Assembly: GCF_001632805.1 (NCBI RefSeq)
Contig: NZ_CP007220.1
Coordinates: 310,001-374,000 of the forward strand
Length of the DNA stretch: 64,000 nt
DNA from: Mycobacteroides chelonae CCUG 47445
Lineage (GTDB): Bacteria > Actinomycetota > Actinomycetes > Mycobacteriales > Mycobacteriaceae
Direction: 5' to 3'
Shown: positions 7,741-21,167 of the stretch, piece by piece
Numbering within the stretch: the first letter of the stretch is position 1
Layout: each line of letters starts with the position of its first letter
The notes under the pieces: generated by a model
Told to the model about the DNA's origin: nothing
What the model saw: only the letters and a program-made list of their open reading frames with translations
Database searches by the model: none
Position numbers and translations under genes: made by a program

Positions 7741-8891
7741 TGCGCCGAATTCTCTGTGCGGTACTCGCGCTTGCGCTGCTCGTCAGCGGGTGTGGGACAC
7801 ACTCGGGCATTGCCGCCGCAGACCTGGACGCGCAGACGTCGGCCAAGCTCGACACCGCCATCAACGAGGTGCTCTCGAGCGCAGCGGTGCCTGGCGCGAT
7901 CGTCGGCGTGTGGGGACCCAAGGGGCAGTATGTGCGGGCATTCGGGGTCGCGAACACGGCAAACCGTGCACCGATGCGTACCGATTTCTATCATCGAATT
8001 GGAAGTGTGACAAAGACTTTCACGGTCACCGCGGTGTTGCAACTTGTGGATGAGGGCAAGCTGGGGCTCGATGATCCGGTTGCCAAGTATGTCGACAAGG
8101 TTCCGGGCGGCGACAAGATCACCCTGCGTCAGCTCGCCCGGATGCAGAGCGGATTGTTCAACTATTCGATGTCCCTGGTCTTCAACCGCGACCTGGAGGC
8201 CGATCCACGACGCCGTTACAGCACCCAACAGCTGCTTGATTACGCCTTCGCGCAACCGCCCAATTTCCCGGCGGGCCAGGGTTACGAGTACAGCAACACC
8301 AACGCCGTGCTGTTAGGACAGGTGGTCGAGAAGGTCAGTGGACAGAGTCTGCCGGCATTCGTGCGCGAGCACATCACCGAGCCACTCGGCTTGAAGCACA
8401 CCAGCTTTCCCGACACCAATACCATCCCCGATCCGCATGCGCAGGGCTACACGCAGCTGACGCCGACCGGGCCGCTCATCGACAGCACGGATTGGAGTCC
8501 GTCGTGGGCGTCCTGGGCGGGCGCGATGATCTCGACGCTCGAGGACCTACGGATCTGGGTGCCCGCGCTGGCGACCGGCAAGCTTCTGACACCGGCCACC
8601 CAGCAGCAGCGGTTGCAGACCGTGGCGATGCCGCCGGTTCCCGACGATATCCGTTATGGCCTAGGGATTTTCGATGCGCACGGGTGGATCGGCCACAACG
8701 GCAGCATCCCCGGTTATCAGACGCTCGCCATCTACTCGCCCGCCGAACAGACCACCGTGGTGGCGCTACTCAACACCGACGTGGCCAAGCAACCCGCGCA
8801 GCCCAGCACCTTGTTCGGTACCGCTATCACCAAGGTGATCAGTCCGAATCACGTTTTCCTGTTGGAAAACGCGATTCCGCAGCCGCGCTGA
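7740..8891 (+). CDS. Lipoprotein serine hydrolase, beta-lactamase/DD-peptidase family
   Basis: 383 residues. Signal peptide with lipobox LVSGC (lipidated Cys18), so it is anchored outside the membrane. Class C beta-lactamase/DD-carboxypeptidase fold: SVTK (Ser89, Lys92), YSN (184-186) and HNGS near 315. These family members are esterases, peptidases or penicillin-binding hydrolases; the substrate cannot be read from sequence. The start ATG shares TGATG with the dnaQ stop, suggesting coupled translation. Confidence 0.88.
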   Translation: MRRILCAVLALALLVSGCGTHSGIAAADLDAQTSAKLDTAINEVLSSAAVPGAIVGVWGPKGQYVRAFGVANTANRAPMRTDFYHRIGSVTKTFTVTAVLQLVDEGKLGLDDPVAKYVDKVPGGDKITLRQLARMQSGLFNYSMSLVFNRDLEADPRRRYSTQQLLDYAFAQPPNFPAGQGYEYSNTNAVLLGQVVEKVSGQSLPAFVREHITEPLGLKHTSFPDTNTIPDPHAQGYTQLTPTGPLIDSTDWSPSWASWAGAMISTLEDLRIWVPALATGKLLTPATQQQRLQTVAMPPVPDDIRYGLGIFDAHGWIGHNGSIPGYQTLAIYSPAEQTTVVALLNTDVAKQPAQPSTLFGTAITKVISPNHVFLLENAIPQPR

Positions 8892-8898
8892 TCGGGTG

Positions 8899-9144
8899 TC
8901 AGGCGTAGGGCAGTAGCGCCATCTCGCGCGCGTTTTTGATCGCGGTCGCGACCTGGCGCTGCTGTTGTACGGTCAGGCCCGTTACCCGGCGGGCCCGGAT
9001 CTTGCCGCGCTCGGATATGAACAGGCGCAGAGTGTTGGTGTCCTTGTAATCGACCGATGAAAGACCCAATTTGGCGAAGAGATTGGGCTTGGGCTTGGTA
9101 TCGGCGACCTTGACGCGACGATTGCGGGGTGTCTTGGCGGCCAT
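8899..9144 (-). CDS. rpsR2: Alternative zinc-independent ribosomal protein bS18
   Basis: 81 residues, bS18 with the conserved core [18 protein letters not shown] and RRVTGL. It lacks the cysteine motifs of zinc-binding forms. The ATG at 9144 is preferred to a GTG three bases upstream because it shares TGATG with the S14 stop. It is the last gene of the Zur-type operon rpmB-rpmG-rpsN2-rpsR2, whose products replace zinc-binding paralogs in ribosomes under zinc limitation. Confidence 0.95.
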   Translation of the reverse strand: MAAKTPRNRRVKVADTKPKPNLFAKLGLSSVDYKDTNTLRLFISERGKIRARRVTGLTVQQQRQVATAIKNAREMALLPYA

Positions 9145-9449
9145 CACCAGCTCGCTTTCCGGACGCCGGGCAGCGACCCGTCGTGCACCAGTTCACGGAC
9201 TCGTACGCGGGACAGTCCGAACTTGCGCAGATAACCTCGCGGCCGACCGTCCACCGCATCGCGGTTGCGCAGCCGTACCGCGCTGGCATCCCGCGGCTGG
9301 CGGGCCAGCTCGGCCTGTGCCGCTATGCGCTGCTCCTGGGTGCTCAAGGGCTGTCGGATGATCTCCTTGAGCTCTGCACGCCGCTCGGCATAGCGCTCGA
9401 CGATGGCGCGGCGCTGCTCGTTCTTGGCGATCTTGGACTTCTTGGCCAT
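9144..9449 (-). CDS. rpsN2: Alternative zinc-independent ribosomal protein uS14
   Basis: 101 residues, the long cysteine-free form of uS14, ending in [23 protein letters not shown]. The zinc form has CxxC-x12-CxxC; none of those cysteines is present. It sits one base after the L33 gene and shares its stop with the S18 start, so translation is coupled along the operon. Confidence 0.95.
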   Translation of the reverse strand: MAKKSKIAKNEQRRAIVERYAERRAELKEIIRQPLSTQEQRIAAQAELARQPRDASAVRLRNRDAVDGRPRGYLRKFGLSRVRVRELVHDGSLPGVRKASW

Positions 9450-9450
9450 C

Positions 9451-9615
9451 TCAGCGCTCCTCTCTGAATTCCACGTGCTTCCGCACTACGGGGTCGTACT
9501 TGCGCAGCACCATCCGGTCCGGATCGTTGCGCCGGTTCTTGCGGGTGACGTACGTGTATCCGGTGCCCGCGGTCGACCGCAGTTTCACGATGGGGCGGAT
9601 CTCGTTGCGCGCCAT
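9451..9615 (-). CDS. rpmG: Alternative zinc-independent ribosomal protein bL33
   Basis: 54 residues, starting [20 protein letters not shown] and ending [11 protein letters not shown]. It is bL33 without the two CxxC pairs of the zinc form. The start ATG (9615-9613) shares TGATG with the L28 stop. It lies between rpmB and rpsN2 in the zinc-starvation operon. Confidence 0.95.
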   Translation of the reverse strand: MARNEIRPIVKLRSTAGTGYTYVTRKNRRNDPDRMVLRKYDPVVRKHVEFREER

Positions 9616-9851
9616 CAGAACTTCCGTCCCTGCGCGCGCAACCGTGCCACCACGGCCTCGATACCGTCTCGGTCGATGACCTTGATGCCCTTGGCGCTCA
9701 CCCGGAGCTTGATGCGCCGGTCCTCCGAGGGTAGGTAGTACGTCTTGAGCTGGATATTGGGTGACCAGCGGCGACGGGTGCGGCGGTGCGAATGCGACAC
9801 CGCGTTACCGAAGCCCGGCGACCGTCCGGTCACCTCGCAATGCGCAGACAA
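9615..9851 (-). CDS. rpmB: Alternative ribosomal protein bL28
   Basis: 78 residues from TTG 9851-9849 with GGAGGT just upstream. The TTG gives the standard bL28 start ([15 protein letters not shown]); upstream in-frame ATGs would extend through the ribosome binding site. [16 protein letters not shown] is the bL28 core. It lacks the second zinc-ligand cysteine pair. First gene of the leftward operon; Zur-box-like sequence 9877-9897 lies 26 bases upstream. Confidence 0.93.
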   Translation of the reverse strand: MSAHCEVTGRSPGFGNAVSHSHRRTRRRWSPNIQLKTYYLPSEDRRIKLRVSAKGIKVIDRDGIEAVVARLRAQGRKF

Positions 9852-9876
9852 CGGACCTCCATTCATACCCATTTGG

Positions 9877-9897
9877 TAATGGGAATCGTTTTCGACA
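9877..9897. promoter_or_regulatory. Zur box of the leftward ribosomal-protein operon
   Basis: TAATGGGAATCGTTTTCGACA resembles the mycobacterial Zur palindrome (TGAAAATCATTTTCA type) with a degenerate left half. It is placed at the promoter of the rpmB-rpmG-rpsN2-rpsR2 operon. Confidence 0.75.
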
Positions 9898-9931
9898 AGT
9901 GTTGCTCGGGACTGTACCGTGAAGCTGTTAG

Positions 9932-9952
9932 TAATGAAAATCGTTTGCATTT
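9932..9952. promoter_or_regulatory. Zur box of the mrf-rpmE2 operon
   Basis: TAATGAAAATCGTTTGCATTT is a near-perfect match to the mycobacterial Zur palindrome, 31 bases before the mrf start. The two boxes, 55 bases apart, serve two divergent zinc-starvation operons. Confidence 0.82.
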
Positions 9953-9982
9953 AGATGCAAAAGGGCTGGAAAAGGGAGAGTC

Positions 9983-11170
9983 ATGCGTACGCCGGTGCTA
10001 CTCGTGTCCGGACAGGCCGATACCGACGCGGTGGTGGACGTGTTGGCACGCGACCCGGGGACTGTCATCGTCACGCACCGATTCGACGGGCACATCGTCA
10101 AGCGGACCGTCGCGGGGATCCGGGGAACTGCGGAGTCCGTTCTGGAACTGGCTCACGGCTGCGTGTCCTGCACGGTCCGTGACGACCTGCTCGTACTGCT
10201 GCGCAAGCTCCATCGCCGGGACGACGTCGGGCGGATCGTCCTGCACCTGGAGCCGTGGCTGGAGGCCGATCCGATCTGCTGGGCGATCAACACCGTGCCC
10301 GTTCGCGTCGGGCCGGGGTTTGTCGACGGACCGGCCGCCCGCGATGTGGAGATCGCCGGGGTGGTCAGTTGTGTGGACAGCGTGAACTGGTTGCAGCAGG
10401 CGCTCGGTGACGACGAACTCGAAGATGGCCGAACTGTCGCACAGGTGGTGATCGGACAGGCCGAGTTCGCCGACGTCCTGGTGGTTCGTAATCCAGAGCC
10501 CGAAGTGCTGTCGGTACTGCGGCGCTTGTCACCACGGGCCCGTATCACTGCCCGCATCGGTCGCGTCGAGCAGGCCCTCGATCATCTGGAAGAGGATGCA
10601 CGGCGCGGCCGGTCCGACAATCCGCATGGCGCTCTACTCGGCGGGCAGCCCTCGCTGGCCGTTGACGGTCGCATCGCACTGGTGGAATTCAACGCGCGCA
10701 GGCCCTTCCATCCGGAACGGTTGCATGCCGCGATTGATCTGTTGCTCGACGGAGTGATCCGTACCCGGGGCCGGTTGTGGTTGGCCACGCAGGATGAACA
10801 GGCGATGTGGCTGGAGTCGGCGGGCGGTGGCCTCAGAGTTTCGGCGGCCGGGAAATGGCTGGCAGCAATGGATTCCGATGAAGTGCTGCGATCCGATCCG
10901 GAACGTCGGGCATTTGCCGATCTCATGTGGGACTACCGTTTCGGCGACCGTCACACCGCGATGACGGTATTAGTCTGCGGAGCCGACAGCGCCGAGGTGC
11001 TGGATGCGTTGCGCGGAGCGCTGCTCACCGACGCCGAAATGGCAAGCCCCGCAAGGTGGCATGAGCTCGATGATCCGTTCGGCGATTGGCATGAGGATCC
11101 GTGCGAACACGTGTCCGAGCTTGAGGCCTTCCTGTCCTACGGCGAGAACAACACAGAAGGGAACCACTGA
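9983..11170 (+). CDS. mrf: Mrf-type ribosome hibernation recruitment factor (COG0523-like)
   Basis: 395 residues. It is the COG0523/CobW-like protein of the zinc-starvation cluster, corresponding to mycobacterial Mrf (M. smegmatis), which recruits hibernation factor MPY/RafH to ribosomes. The GCxxC zinc-chaperone motif is present as GCVSC (Cys60, Cys63). The expected N-terminal Walker A (GxxGxGKT) is absent: the strand ends [12 protein letters not shown], so GTP hydrolysis is unlikely. Start ATG 9983 has GGGAGA upstream. The stop shares TGATG with rpmE2. Confidence 0.85.
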   Translation: MRTPVLLVSGQADTDAVVDVLARDPGTVIVTHRFDGHIVKRTVAGIRGTAESVLELAHGCVSCTVRDDLLVLLRKLHRRDDVGRIVLHLEPWLEADPICWAINTVPVRVGPGFVDGPAARDVEIAGVVSCVDSVNWLQQALGDDELEDGRTVAQVVIGQAEFADVLVVRNPEPEVLSVLRRLSPRARITARIGRVEQALDHLEEDARRGRSDNPHGALLGGQPSLAVDGRIALVEFNARRPFHPERLHAAIDLLLDGVIRTRGRLWLATQDEQAMWLESAGGGLRVSAAGKWLAAMDSDEVLRSDPERRAFADLMWDYRFGDRHTAMTVLVCGADSAEVLDALRGALLTDAEMASPARWHELDDPFGDWHEDPCEHVSELEAFLSYGENNTEGNH

Positions 11171-11412
11171 TGAAGCCCGGTATCCACCCCGACTACCACC
11201 CGGTCGTCTTCCAGGACACCACCACCGGAAAAATGTTCTTGACCCGCTCGACCGCGACGAGCACCCGCACCGTGGAGTTCGAGGGCCAGCAGTACCCGCT
11301 CATCACCGTCGAAGTGACGGCGGACTCGCACCCGTTCTGGACGGGCGATCGCCGGATCATGGATACCGCCGGCCAGGTCGAGAAGTTCCGCAGGCGTTAC
11401 GGCACTCGTTAA
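11170..11412 (+). CDS. rpmE2: Ribosomal protein bL31 type B
   Basis: 80 residues, type B bL31 ([20 protein letters not shown]) with SHPFWTG and the RFRRRYG-like C-terminus. No CxxC, so zinc is not needed. It is translationally coupled to mrf and controlled by the same Zur box. Confidence 0.95.
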   Translation: MKPGIHPDYHPVVFQDTTTGKMFLTRSTATSTRTVEFEGQQYPLITVEVTADSHPFWTGDRRIMDTAGQVEKFRRRYGTR

Positions 11413-11418
11413 CCGAAT

Positions 11419-11474
11419 CGAGTGCGAGCCTGGCGCGGAAAATTGGCTAAGTATCCGCGCCAGGCTCGCTCTCG
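11419..11474. terminator. Long inverted repeat between convergent rpmE2 and leuA
   Basis: The arms 11419-11439 and 11454-11474 pair over 21 bases with one mismatch; the inner 16 (GCGAGCCTGGCGCGGA) are perfect. The outer end reads CGAGTGCGAG. A probable bidirectional terminator; two other convergent junctions in this window have similar structures beginning CGAGTGT (28100, 56882). Confidence 0.7.
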
Positions 11475-11483
11475 GTGTGAGGG

Positions 11484-13388
<1,905 letters not shown>

Positions 13389-13404
<16 letters not shown>

Positions 13405-13430
13405 CGTCGGAGGAGGAGCGCCCGCTGCAT
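13389..13430 (-). CDS. leuL: leuA leader peptide
   Basis: A 13-residue frame MQRALLLRRRDRV with three consecutive CTC leucine codons, 72 bases upstream of leuA. A TAGAGT -10-like sequence ends seven bases before its ATG and no ribosome binding site is visible, so the transcript is probably leaderless, starting at the peptide's A. It would couple leucyl-tRNA supply to folding of the attenuator (13366-13404). Three Leu codons plus the overlapping stem make this well supported. Confidence 0.82.
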
Positions 13431-13484
13431 AGACGGGACTCTACCAGCCGCAAGAAGCCCGATCATCTGGCAAGCTCGCAGAGC

Positions 13485-14540
13485 ATGTGGGTACGGCGGG
13501 GGATGGTGACGCTGCTGGTTCTGCTGGTGGTCACCGGTTGTGCGCGCACTGTCAGCGGGCAGCCGCGGGGAGGCGAACCCGCACCCGGCGCCGACTCCTT
13601 CTTTCATGGCGATCAGTCCGACTATGGACAGAACCTCAATGCCACCGAGAAGGTGACGCTGGCCTACGCGCGGGCACTACGGCGCGTGGATCCCTGCGGT
13701 TTCGCCGCAAGTCTCAAGGACTTCGGAGACCCGGGACAGGTCGTTGGCGATTTTCCGATGTGTTATGCCAGCGTGAAGGTCACAGGTGATCCTGGTCTCA
13801 CCGAGGTCTCGTATGCGTACTCCATGCAGGACAAGCGAGACGTCCCCGCGGCCTTCGTGGTGGGGTCTGTCCCGGTCTACGAGACCGGGGCAGATTGTGA
13901 GTACGAGGTACCGCTGGGCCTGGAGCGGCTGCCGGGTGCGCCCTCGAACCCCACGATGCAGGCCATGTTGTCGGTCAGTGCGTACCTGTATGGGTCGGAC
14001 GAATATTCGGACCCGGACTGCCGGCTTGCCAAGCAGGTGATGACCGCGGTCGCCAAGGAGCTGCCGTCGGGATTGCCGCCGCGTTCTGCGCTCAGCGCAT
14101 ATCCGATCAAACTTGCCGAACGCGATCCGTGCGAGATCCTCGGGGAGTACCCGGGAAAGGCGCAGAAGGTCTCCGTGGACCTGCTGGGCGATCCCTTCGG
14201 GTGTGATTTCTCGCTATCGGAAACCGATATCGAGTACACCGTGCAGCTGACGAGCAGCGTCGATGACTTCCCGGAGGAATACACGAAATCGACCCGCGGC
14301 GGCGTGACGTACTTCCATAACGAGGATCCGAATCAGCTGACGGGGTGTCACGCGCTGGCGTTGGTGGGAGATCCGTTGTACCCCAAGGATGTCGGCGGTG
14401 GTGCGGCGAACACCGATGCTGACGCCTATTTTCCGGCTGTGGTCGCGAGCGCCTTCACCGAAGAAGGACGGACCGATTGCGGGCAGATGCGGGAGATTCT
14501 GGACAAGGCGGTGCGACTATTCGCAAACTCCGCTCGATAG
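13485..14540 (+). CDS. DUF3558-like lipoprotein
   Basis: 351 residues with signal peptide and lipobox VTGC (Cys19). Two similar segments (RRVDPCGFAASLKDFGD and ERDPCEILGEYPG) resemble tandem DUF3558 domains, and several cysteines may form disulfides. Expected to be a surface or periplasmic lipoprotein; function unknown. It overlaps the start of a paralogous gene. Confidence 0.8.
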   Translation: MWVRRGMVTLLVLLVVTGCARTVSGQPRGGEPAPGADSFFHGDQSDYGQNLNATEKVTLAYARALRRVDPCGFAASLKDFGDPGQVVGDFPMCYASVKVTGDPGLTEVSYAYSMQDKRDVPAAFVVGSVPVYETGADCEYEVPLGLERLPGAPSNPTMQAMLSVSAYLYGSDEYSDPDCRLAKQVMTAVAKELPSGLPPRSALSAYPIKLAERDPCEILGEYPGKAQKVSVDLLGDPFGCDFSLSETDIEYTVQLTSSVDDFPEEYTKSTRGGVTYFHNEDPNQLTGCHALALVGDPLYPKDVGGGAANTDADAYFPAVVASAFTEEGRTDCGQMREILDKAVRLFANSAR

Positions 14541-15562
14541 CGCTGGGCTTCGTCGCCACACTGGCGATCGCGGGGTGCGCGAACGTGGTATCCGGTTCGG
14601 CTAAGGGAGGATCGCCCGCGCTCACGGGTGCGAGTCTGTTCGTCGGCGCAGTAGCCACATACGGTCAAACCTTCACTGAACCGCAGATGACCCTGTTGGC
14701 CTATCTGCGGGCGTTGCGACGGATCGATCCGTGTGGCCTTTTGTTGATGCTCAAAGACATTGGCGCTCCGACCTATATCTCGGGAGATGTGGGTGGTTGT
14801 TTCGGTTCCATCAAGGTGGCCGGCACGGCGTCCCCATCGAGTGTGGGTCTGTCACTGGTATTGGGTGACTACTCGCGGGAGCAGCCCGAATTCAGGATCG
14901 GTGGCGCACCGGTGTTTCACACCGCGGGCACATGTCTGTACGAATTTCCCATCGCGTTGAACAAGCTTCCGAATGCGCCCGCGTTGAAGGGAGCGCGGGT
15001 GCCGGCGCTGCGCGTCGTGGTCGTCGACGGCGCCAGGGGCGTGCCCGCACCGAATTGCAAGATGGCGCAGCCGGTTATCGGTGTGCTGGCCACCCTGAAC
15101 CCGGCAGATATGCCCGTGCGTGAGGCTTTGAGTGCGTACCCGATCAAAATCGCCGAGCGTGATCCGTGCGAGATTCTCGGTGAGTATCCGGGCCGGGTAG
15201 ATGATCTGCGGCCGGCCCTGTTCGGCGATCCGTTCTCATGCCGATTCTCGTTGAAAGACAGCGATACTCAGTTTGAATTCACCATCAGAACGGGTGTCGA
15301 TCCGCCGTCGAGGCTGCACGAGGAAATCCGGGACGGTGTCGAGTATTTCCACGGTCAAGACGGCAGCATGTGCACCAGTATGGTGCGTCTGGGTAAGCCG
15401 TTGTACGCCCGCGACGTCCCCGGTGGTGCCATGCAGGAGAGCAGCGCCCCGGAGCGGATCTTCATCGAGGTGCTGAGCTTCTCTCTGAAGGCGGGCGACT
15501 GTGGATCTACCCGCGCGATGATCGACAAGGCGGTAGGGATCTTCCGCGGTTCATTCGACTGA
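14477..15562 (+). CDS. Second DUF3558-like lipoprotein, paralog of the preceding gene
   Basis: Lipobox AIAGC follows a hydrophobic segment (IALGFVATLAIAGC). The chosen start is TTG 14477 (GAAGGA eight bases upstream), which overlaps the previous gene by 64 bases; an ATT at 14519 giving a shorter signal peptide is an alternative. The body repeats the neighbour's motifs (RRIDPCGLLLMLKDIG, AERDPCEILGEYPG), so the pair arose by tandem duplication. Function unknown. Confidence 0.78.
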   Translation: MRADAGDSGQGGATIRKLRSIALGFVATLAIAGCANVVSGSAKGGSPALTGASLFVGAVATYGQTFTEPQMTLLAYLRALRRIDPCGLLLMLKDIGAPTYISGDVGGCFGSIKVAGTASPSSVGLSLVLGDYSREQPEFRIGGAPVFHTAGTCLYEFPIALNKLPNAPALKGARVPALRVVVVDGARGVPAPNCKMAQPVIGVLATLNPADMPVREALSAYPIKIAERDPCEILGEYPGRVDDLRPALFGDPFSCRFSLKDSDTQFEFTIRTGVDPPSRLHEEIRDGVEYFHGQDGSMCTSMVRLGKPLYARDVPGGAMQESSAPERIFIEVLSFSLKAGDCGSTRAMIDKAVGIFRGSFD

Positions 15563-15574
15563 GAGGATTTTCAG

Positions 15575-16180
15575 ATGCCCTACGTCGAATCGGCGCAGCG
15601 GACCAGGGAAGCGGTCGCGGCCGCGCGTGTGGTGCTGATGCGTGAAGGGGTGGGCCGCACCACCATGCGCGCTGTCGCGTCAGAGGCGGGTATTCCGTTG
15701 GGGACACTCCAATACGTCTTTCCCAGTAAGCAGGGCCTACTCAAGGCGGTGATCGAGGATGTCGTGGAGGAGATCTCAGGAGTTCTGCGCGGTGCCGCCG
15801 AGACCGAAACAGGCCTGAACGACGCGATCCGCCGCAGCATCCAGAACTTCTGGTCGCAGCTCGTGGACGAGCACCGCAATCTGCAGCTGGTCCAGTACGA
15901 GTTGGTGACCCATGCGCTGCGGACACCCGGTTTGGAGGACCTGCCGGCCTGGCAGTACGAGAGATACACCGAAGTTGCCGCCCAATGGTGTCGCGAGGCC
16001 GCGAACCGTGCCGGTGAGCGCTGCGCTGTGCCCTTCGAACAGTTGGCCCGGGTGCTCGTGGCCGGGATCGATGGACTGATCCTGCAGCATGTCGTCAATC
16101 CTGACCCCGTCCGTTCTGCCGGGGATCTTGAGTTGCTCACGACGATGTTGATTGCCCTGGCGGCGGTAGAGCCCGCCTAG
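15575..16180 (+). CDS. TetR-family regulator
   Basis: 201 residues. N-terminal TetR helix-turn-helix (TTMRAVASEAGIPLGTLQYVFPSKQGLLKAV) with a divergent ligand-binding domain. The amine oxidase gene follows 74 bases downstream, with a strong palindrome between them at 16214-16247. Probably represses the oxidase in response to an amine (inference). Confidence 0.88.
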   Translation: MPYVESAQRTREAVAAARVVLMREGVGRTTMRAVASEAGIPLGTLQYVFPSKQGLLKAVIEDVVEEISGVLRGAAETETGLNDAIRRSIQNFWSQLVDEHRNLQLVQYELVTHALRTPGLEDLPAWQYERYTEVAAQWCREAANRAGERCAVPFEQLARVLVAGIDGLILQHVVNPDPVRSAGDLELLTTMLIALAAVEPA

Positions 16181-16213
16181 CTGTGGTCTTGCCCCGAGTT
16201 CGTCATCGGCATA

Positions 16214-16247
16214 CCTTTCAAGTAAGTCATACGACTGACTTGAAAGG
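16214..16247. promoter_or_regulatory. 34-bp palindrome at the amine oxidase start
   Basis: CCTTTCAAGTAAGTC (16214-16228) and GACTGACTTGAAAGG (16233-16247) are 15-bp arms with one mismatch around ATAC. The right arm contains the AAAGG of the oxidase ribosome binding site. A strong candidate TetR operator. Confidence 0.72.
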
Positions 16248-16254
16248 AGATGTC

Positions 16255-17622
16255 ATGGCAGAGGTGGATGTTGTCGTCGTGGGTGCTGGTCTTGCCGGGC
16301 TATCCGCGGCGCGCACGCTCGTGGCGGCGGGCAGGTCCGTCCGTGTGTTGGAGGCCCGTGACCGGGTCGCCGGTCGCAACCTGGGCGGTTTCCTGAGCAA
16401 CGGTGTTCCCGTCGAGCTGGGTGGCCAGTGGGTCGGCCCCACCCAGCATGCGGTCCTGGAATTGATCGATGAGCTCGGTTTGGAGACCTTTCCCAGCTAC
16501 GACTCGGGCGACTCGCTCACCATGCTCGACGGTCAGCGGATTCGCCACAGCGACGGCTACTTCGGGATCCCTGCCGAGCACCTTGCCGAGGTCGGCCGGT
16601 TATGGGCCAAGGTTGAGGCGCTGGGTGCCGCGGTTCCGCCGGAGGCGCCGTGGCAGGCGCCCGACGCGCATAACCTGGACCGGCAGACATTCGATTCGTG
16701 GCTGACCGAGAACACCGCCGACACCGTTGCGCTTCGGTTCTTCCGCTTTGTCGTGCCGGCGGTGTTCTCCGCCGAGTCTTCCGAGATGTCGCTGCTGCAT
16801 TTTGTGACCTACCTCAAATGCTCGGGAAACAGCTTGCAGACCTTGCTCGCGGTTGGAGGTGGCGCTCAGGAGCGGCGGGTGGTTGGCGGCACGCACCAGA
16901 TTTCGGAGAGACTGGCCGCCGAACTCGGGGACCGCGTGCAGTGTGGGGCCGTTGTCCGCACCATCTCCCAGGACGACGAGGGCGTCTCGGTGTCGTCTGA
17001 GGATGCCGCCGCATCGAGCATCGGAGTGGTCACGGCCCGGCAGGTGATCGTCGCGATCCCGCCCACGCTGGCCGGCCGGATCCGCTACCTACCGGCGTTG
17101 CCGGCCGCCCGCGACGGCCTCACTCAGCAGATTCCCGCAGGCGCGGTCATCAAGTTTCAGGTGGGCTATCCCACGCCGTTCTGGCGTGAAGATGGCCTGA
17201 GCGGATTCGTCGCCAGCCTCGACGACGGGTTCGGTCCGGTCATGGACAACTCGCCGCCCGACGGGTCGTGTGGGGTGCTGGTCGGATTCCTCGAAGGAGC
17301 CCATGCGCGCGCCGCCGCCGAGCTATCTGTTGCGCAACGGCGTCAGGTCGTTGTCGACGCCCTGGTCAGGTACTTCGGGCCCAACGCCGCGGAACCATTC
17401 GACATCCTCGAACAGGACTGGACTGCAGAGGAATTCACCCGTGGATGCTACGGAGGACGTCTTGGTGCGGGCGTGTGGACGCAGTACGGTAAGGCGCTGG
17501 CCGCGCCCGTCGGGCGTATCCACTGGGCAGGTGCGGAGCTGGCGCAGGTTTGGAGCGGCTACATGGACGGAGCCGTCCGGTCCGGCCGGCACGCAGCCCA
17601 AGAGGTGCTGGCCGCCGGGTGA
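16255..17622 (+). CDS. Flavin-dependent amine oxidase
   Basis: 455 residues from ATG 16255 with AAAGGAGA upstream. FAD-binding GAGLAGLSAARTL at the N-terminus, LEARDRVAGR and LGGQWVGPTQ typical of monoamine/putrescine oxidases, and the C-terminal flavin contact IHWAGAELA-W-GYMDGAVRSG. Similar in kind to M. tuberculosis AofH. It oxidatively deaminates primary amines to aldehyde, ammonia and hydrogen peroxide; the exact amine is not readable. Confidence 0.9.
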   Translation: MAEVDVVVVGAGLAGLSAARTLVAAGRSVRVLEARDRVAGRNLGGFLSNGVPVELGGQWVGPTQHAVLELIDELGLETFPSYDSGDSLTMLDGQRIRHSDGYFGIPAEHLAEVGRLWAKVEALGAAVPPEAPWQAPDAHNLDRQTFDSWLTENTADTVALRFFRFVVPAVFSAESSEMSLLHFVTYLKCSGNSLQTLLAVGGGAQERRVVGGTHQISERLAAELGDRVQCGAVVRTISQDDEGVSVSSEDAAASSIGVVTARQVIVAIPPTLAGRIRYLPALPAARDGLTQQIPAGAVIKFQVGYPTPFWREDGLSGFVASLDDGFGPVMDNSPPDGSCGVLVGFLEGAHARAAAELSVAQRRQVVVDALVRYFGPNAAEPFDILEQDWTAEEFTRGCYGGRLGAGVWTQYGKALAAPVGRIHWAGAELAQVWSGYMDGAVRSGRHAAQEVLAAG

Positions 17623-17628
17623 GGCGCG

Positions 17629-18231
17629 CTAGCCACCGAAACTTTCGCCCCAGCGCTCGGTGAAGGCGATATCGCTCAGTGCGGGGCGTTGCCGGGGGGC
17701 GTGATCGCGCTCGACGGTCGATTCCTCGGCATCGGCGTAGTCCTCGAGAACAGGTCCGATCGCGACGACGGCGATGGGCCGCACGTTCTCGGGGATACCG
17801 AAGACACCGGGTGCGTCGTCCACCCGGAACCCGGCCATCGGATGGGTGTGCAGACCATGCGAGCGTGCCTCCACGCCCAGCTGGGCGATCGCGAGTCCGG
17901 CGTCGACCGCCGCGTAGACGGCGGTGTTGTCATCATCACCGAGGTCAGTGCTCACCAGTACGAGCGCTGCCGCAACTTTTGCGTAAGAGTTTCCCCGATT
18001 GAGCAGCGCGACCAGTGCCTCGTAAGTGGCATCACCGCGCAGACCCACGATGTATCGGACAGGGAAGCGCTTACCCCAACTGGCGGCCCAGCGACCCGCT
18101 TCGAGCAGGGCCGTCAGGGTCTCGGGAGCCAGGTTTGCACCCGGATCGAAATGCCGCGGACTCCAGCGCGAGGCGATCAGCGGCTGGATCGGAACCGAGG
18201 TGATGGCGGTACGTTCGGTCGGGTTGCCCAT
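17629..18231 (-). CDS. Nitroreductase-family protein
   Basis: 200 residues from ATG 18231-18229. FMN-binding nitroreductase fold: [30 protein letters not shown] at the N-terminus and [20 protein letters not shown] in the middle. Such enzymes use NAD(P)H to reduce nitro groups or quinones. The open frame continues upstream but without a ribosome binding site or family homology. Convergent with the amine oxidase. Confidence 0.82.
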   Translation of the reverse strand: MGNPTERTAITSVPIQPLIASRWSPRHFDPGANLAPETLTALLEAGRWAASWGKRFPVRYIVGLRGDATYEALVALLNRGNSYAKVAAALVLVSTDLGDDDNTAVYAAVDAGLAIAQLGVEARSHGLHTHPMAGFRVDDAPGVFGIPENVRPIAVVAIGPVLEDYADAEESTVERDHAPRQRPALSDIAFTERWGESFGG

Positions 18232-18317
18232 ACGGTCCAGGTTATCGAGTTGTCGTAACCCCTTATCCTGATGACTGGATCTCTCCCGACCCTGGCCGAA
18301 CAGCAGGAAGGTATGCC

Positions 18318-20617
<2,300 letters not shown>

Positions 20618-20679
20618 CTCACAGGAACTTCACGGGTTTTCCCTGGGCAATGGTCAGTCGGTTCGGCCATGCTCGGGGC

Positions 20680-21075
20680 ATGACAACTCCAGACAATCCC
20701 GATACACCAACGAATCCGGTGTCTGTTCCGCAGGCACCGGCGCCCGCGCCGCGTTCGGCGAGTAACACCTTGCTGGTGAAGATCGCCGCCGTTGTCGGCA
20801 TCGTCGCCGGCGCCTTCGTGATCCTTGGCGTCACCTTCGGTCTCGGCGTGCTGGCCGGCTCGCAATGCGGCCACGGCGGTCCTGGTGGCCCCGGCGAGCA
20901 CGGCCGGCACATGATGTTCCAGCGGGACGGCCAGCCTCCGATGCTTCCCCCGGGTGGGCCGGTCATCATCGAGCGCGGTCCTGCCTTCATCCCGCCGCAG
21001 CCGCCCGAGCGCCAGGACCGGCGCGACCAGCCGCCGCCGCCCGCGCCCTCCACGCCCGCCGCGCCGCGCCCCTGA
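20680..21075 (+). CDS. Small proline-rich membrane protein
   Basis: 131 residues from ATG 20680. A short N-terminal region is followed by one hydrophobic helix (LLVKIAAVVGIVAGAFVILGV, about residues 34-54) and a Gly/Pro-rich tail with PPQPPERQDRRDQPPPPAP. It looks like a single-span protein with a disordered exterior tail. The corresponding M. tuberculosis position holds a proline-rich protein (Rv3706c). Function unknown. Confidence 0.7.
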   Translation: MTTPDNPDTPTNPVSVPQAPAPAPRSASNTLLVKIAAVVGIVAGAFVILGVTFGLGVLAGSQCGHGGPGGPGEHGRHMMFQRDGQPPMLPPGGPVIIERGPAFIPPQPPERQDRRDQPPPPAPSTPAAPRP

Positions 21076-21167
21076 CCCCGGTCCATCGCGATCCGGCCGC
21101 CCGGCGCCACTGGCTACCCTGTCCTGGGACGGTTAGTGGCGCCTGGGCGTCGGATGGGAGATGGGGC

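Noticed and set aside
20865..21167. An upstream extension of the DUF4185 gene
   Set aside because: The extension runs antiparallel in composition to the Pro-rich protein and removes the signal peptide; GTG 21168 has a ribosome binding site.
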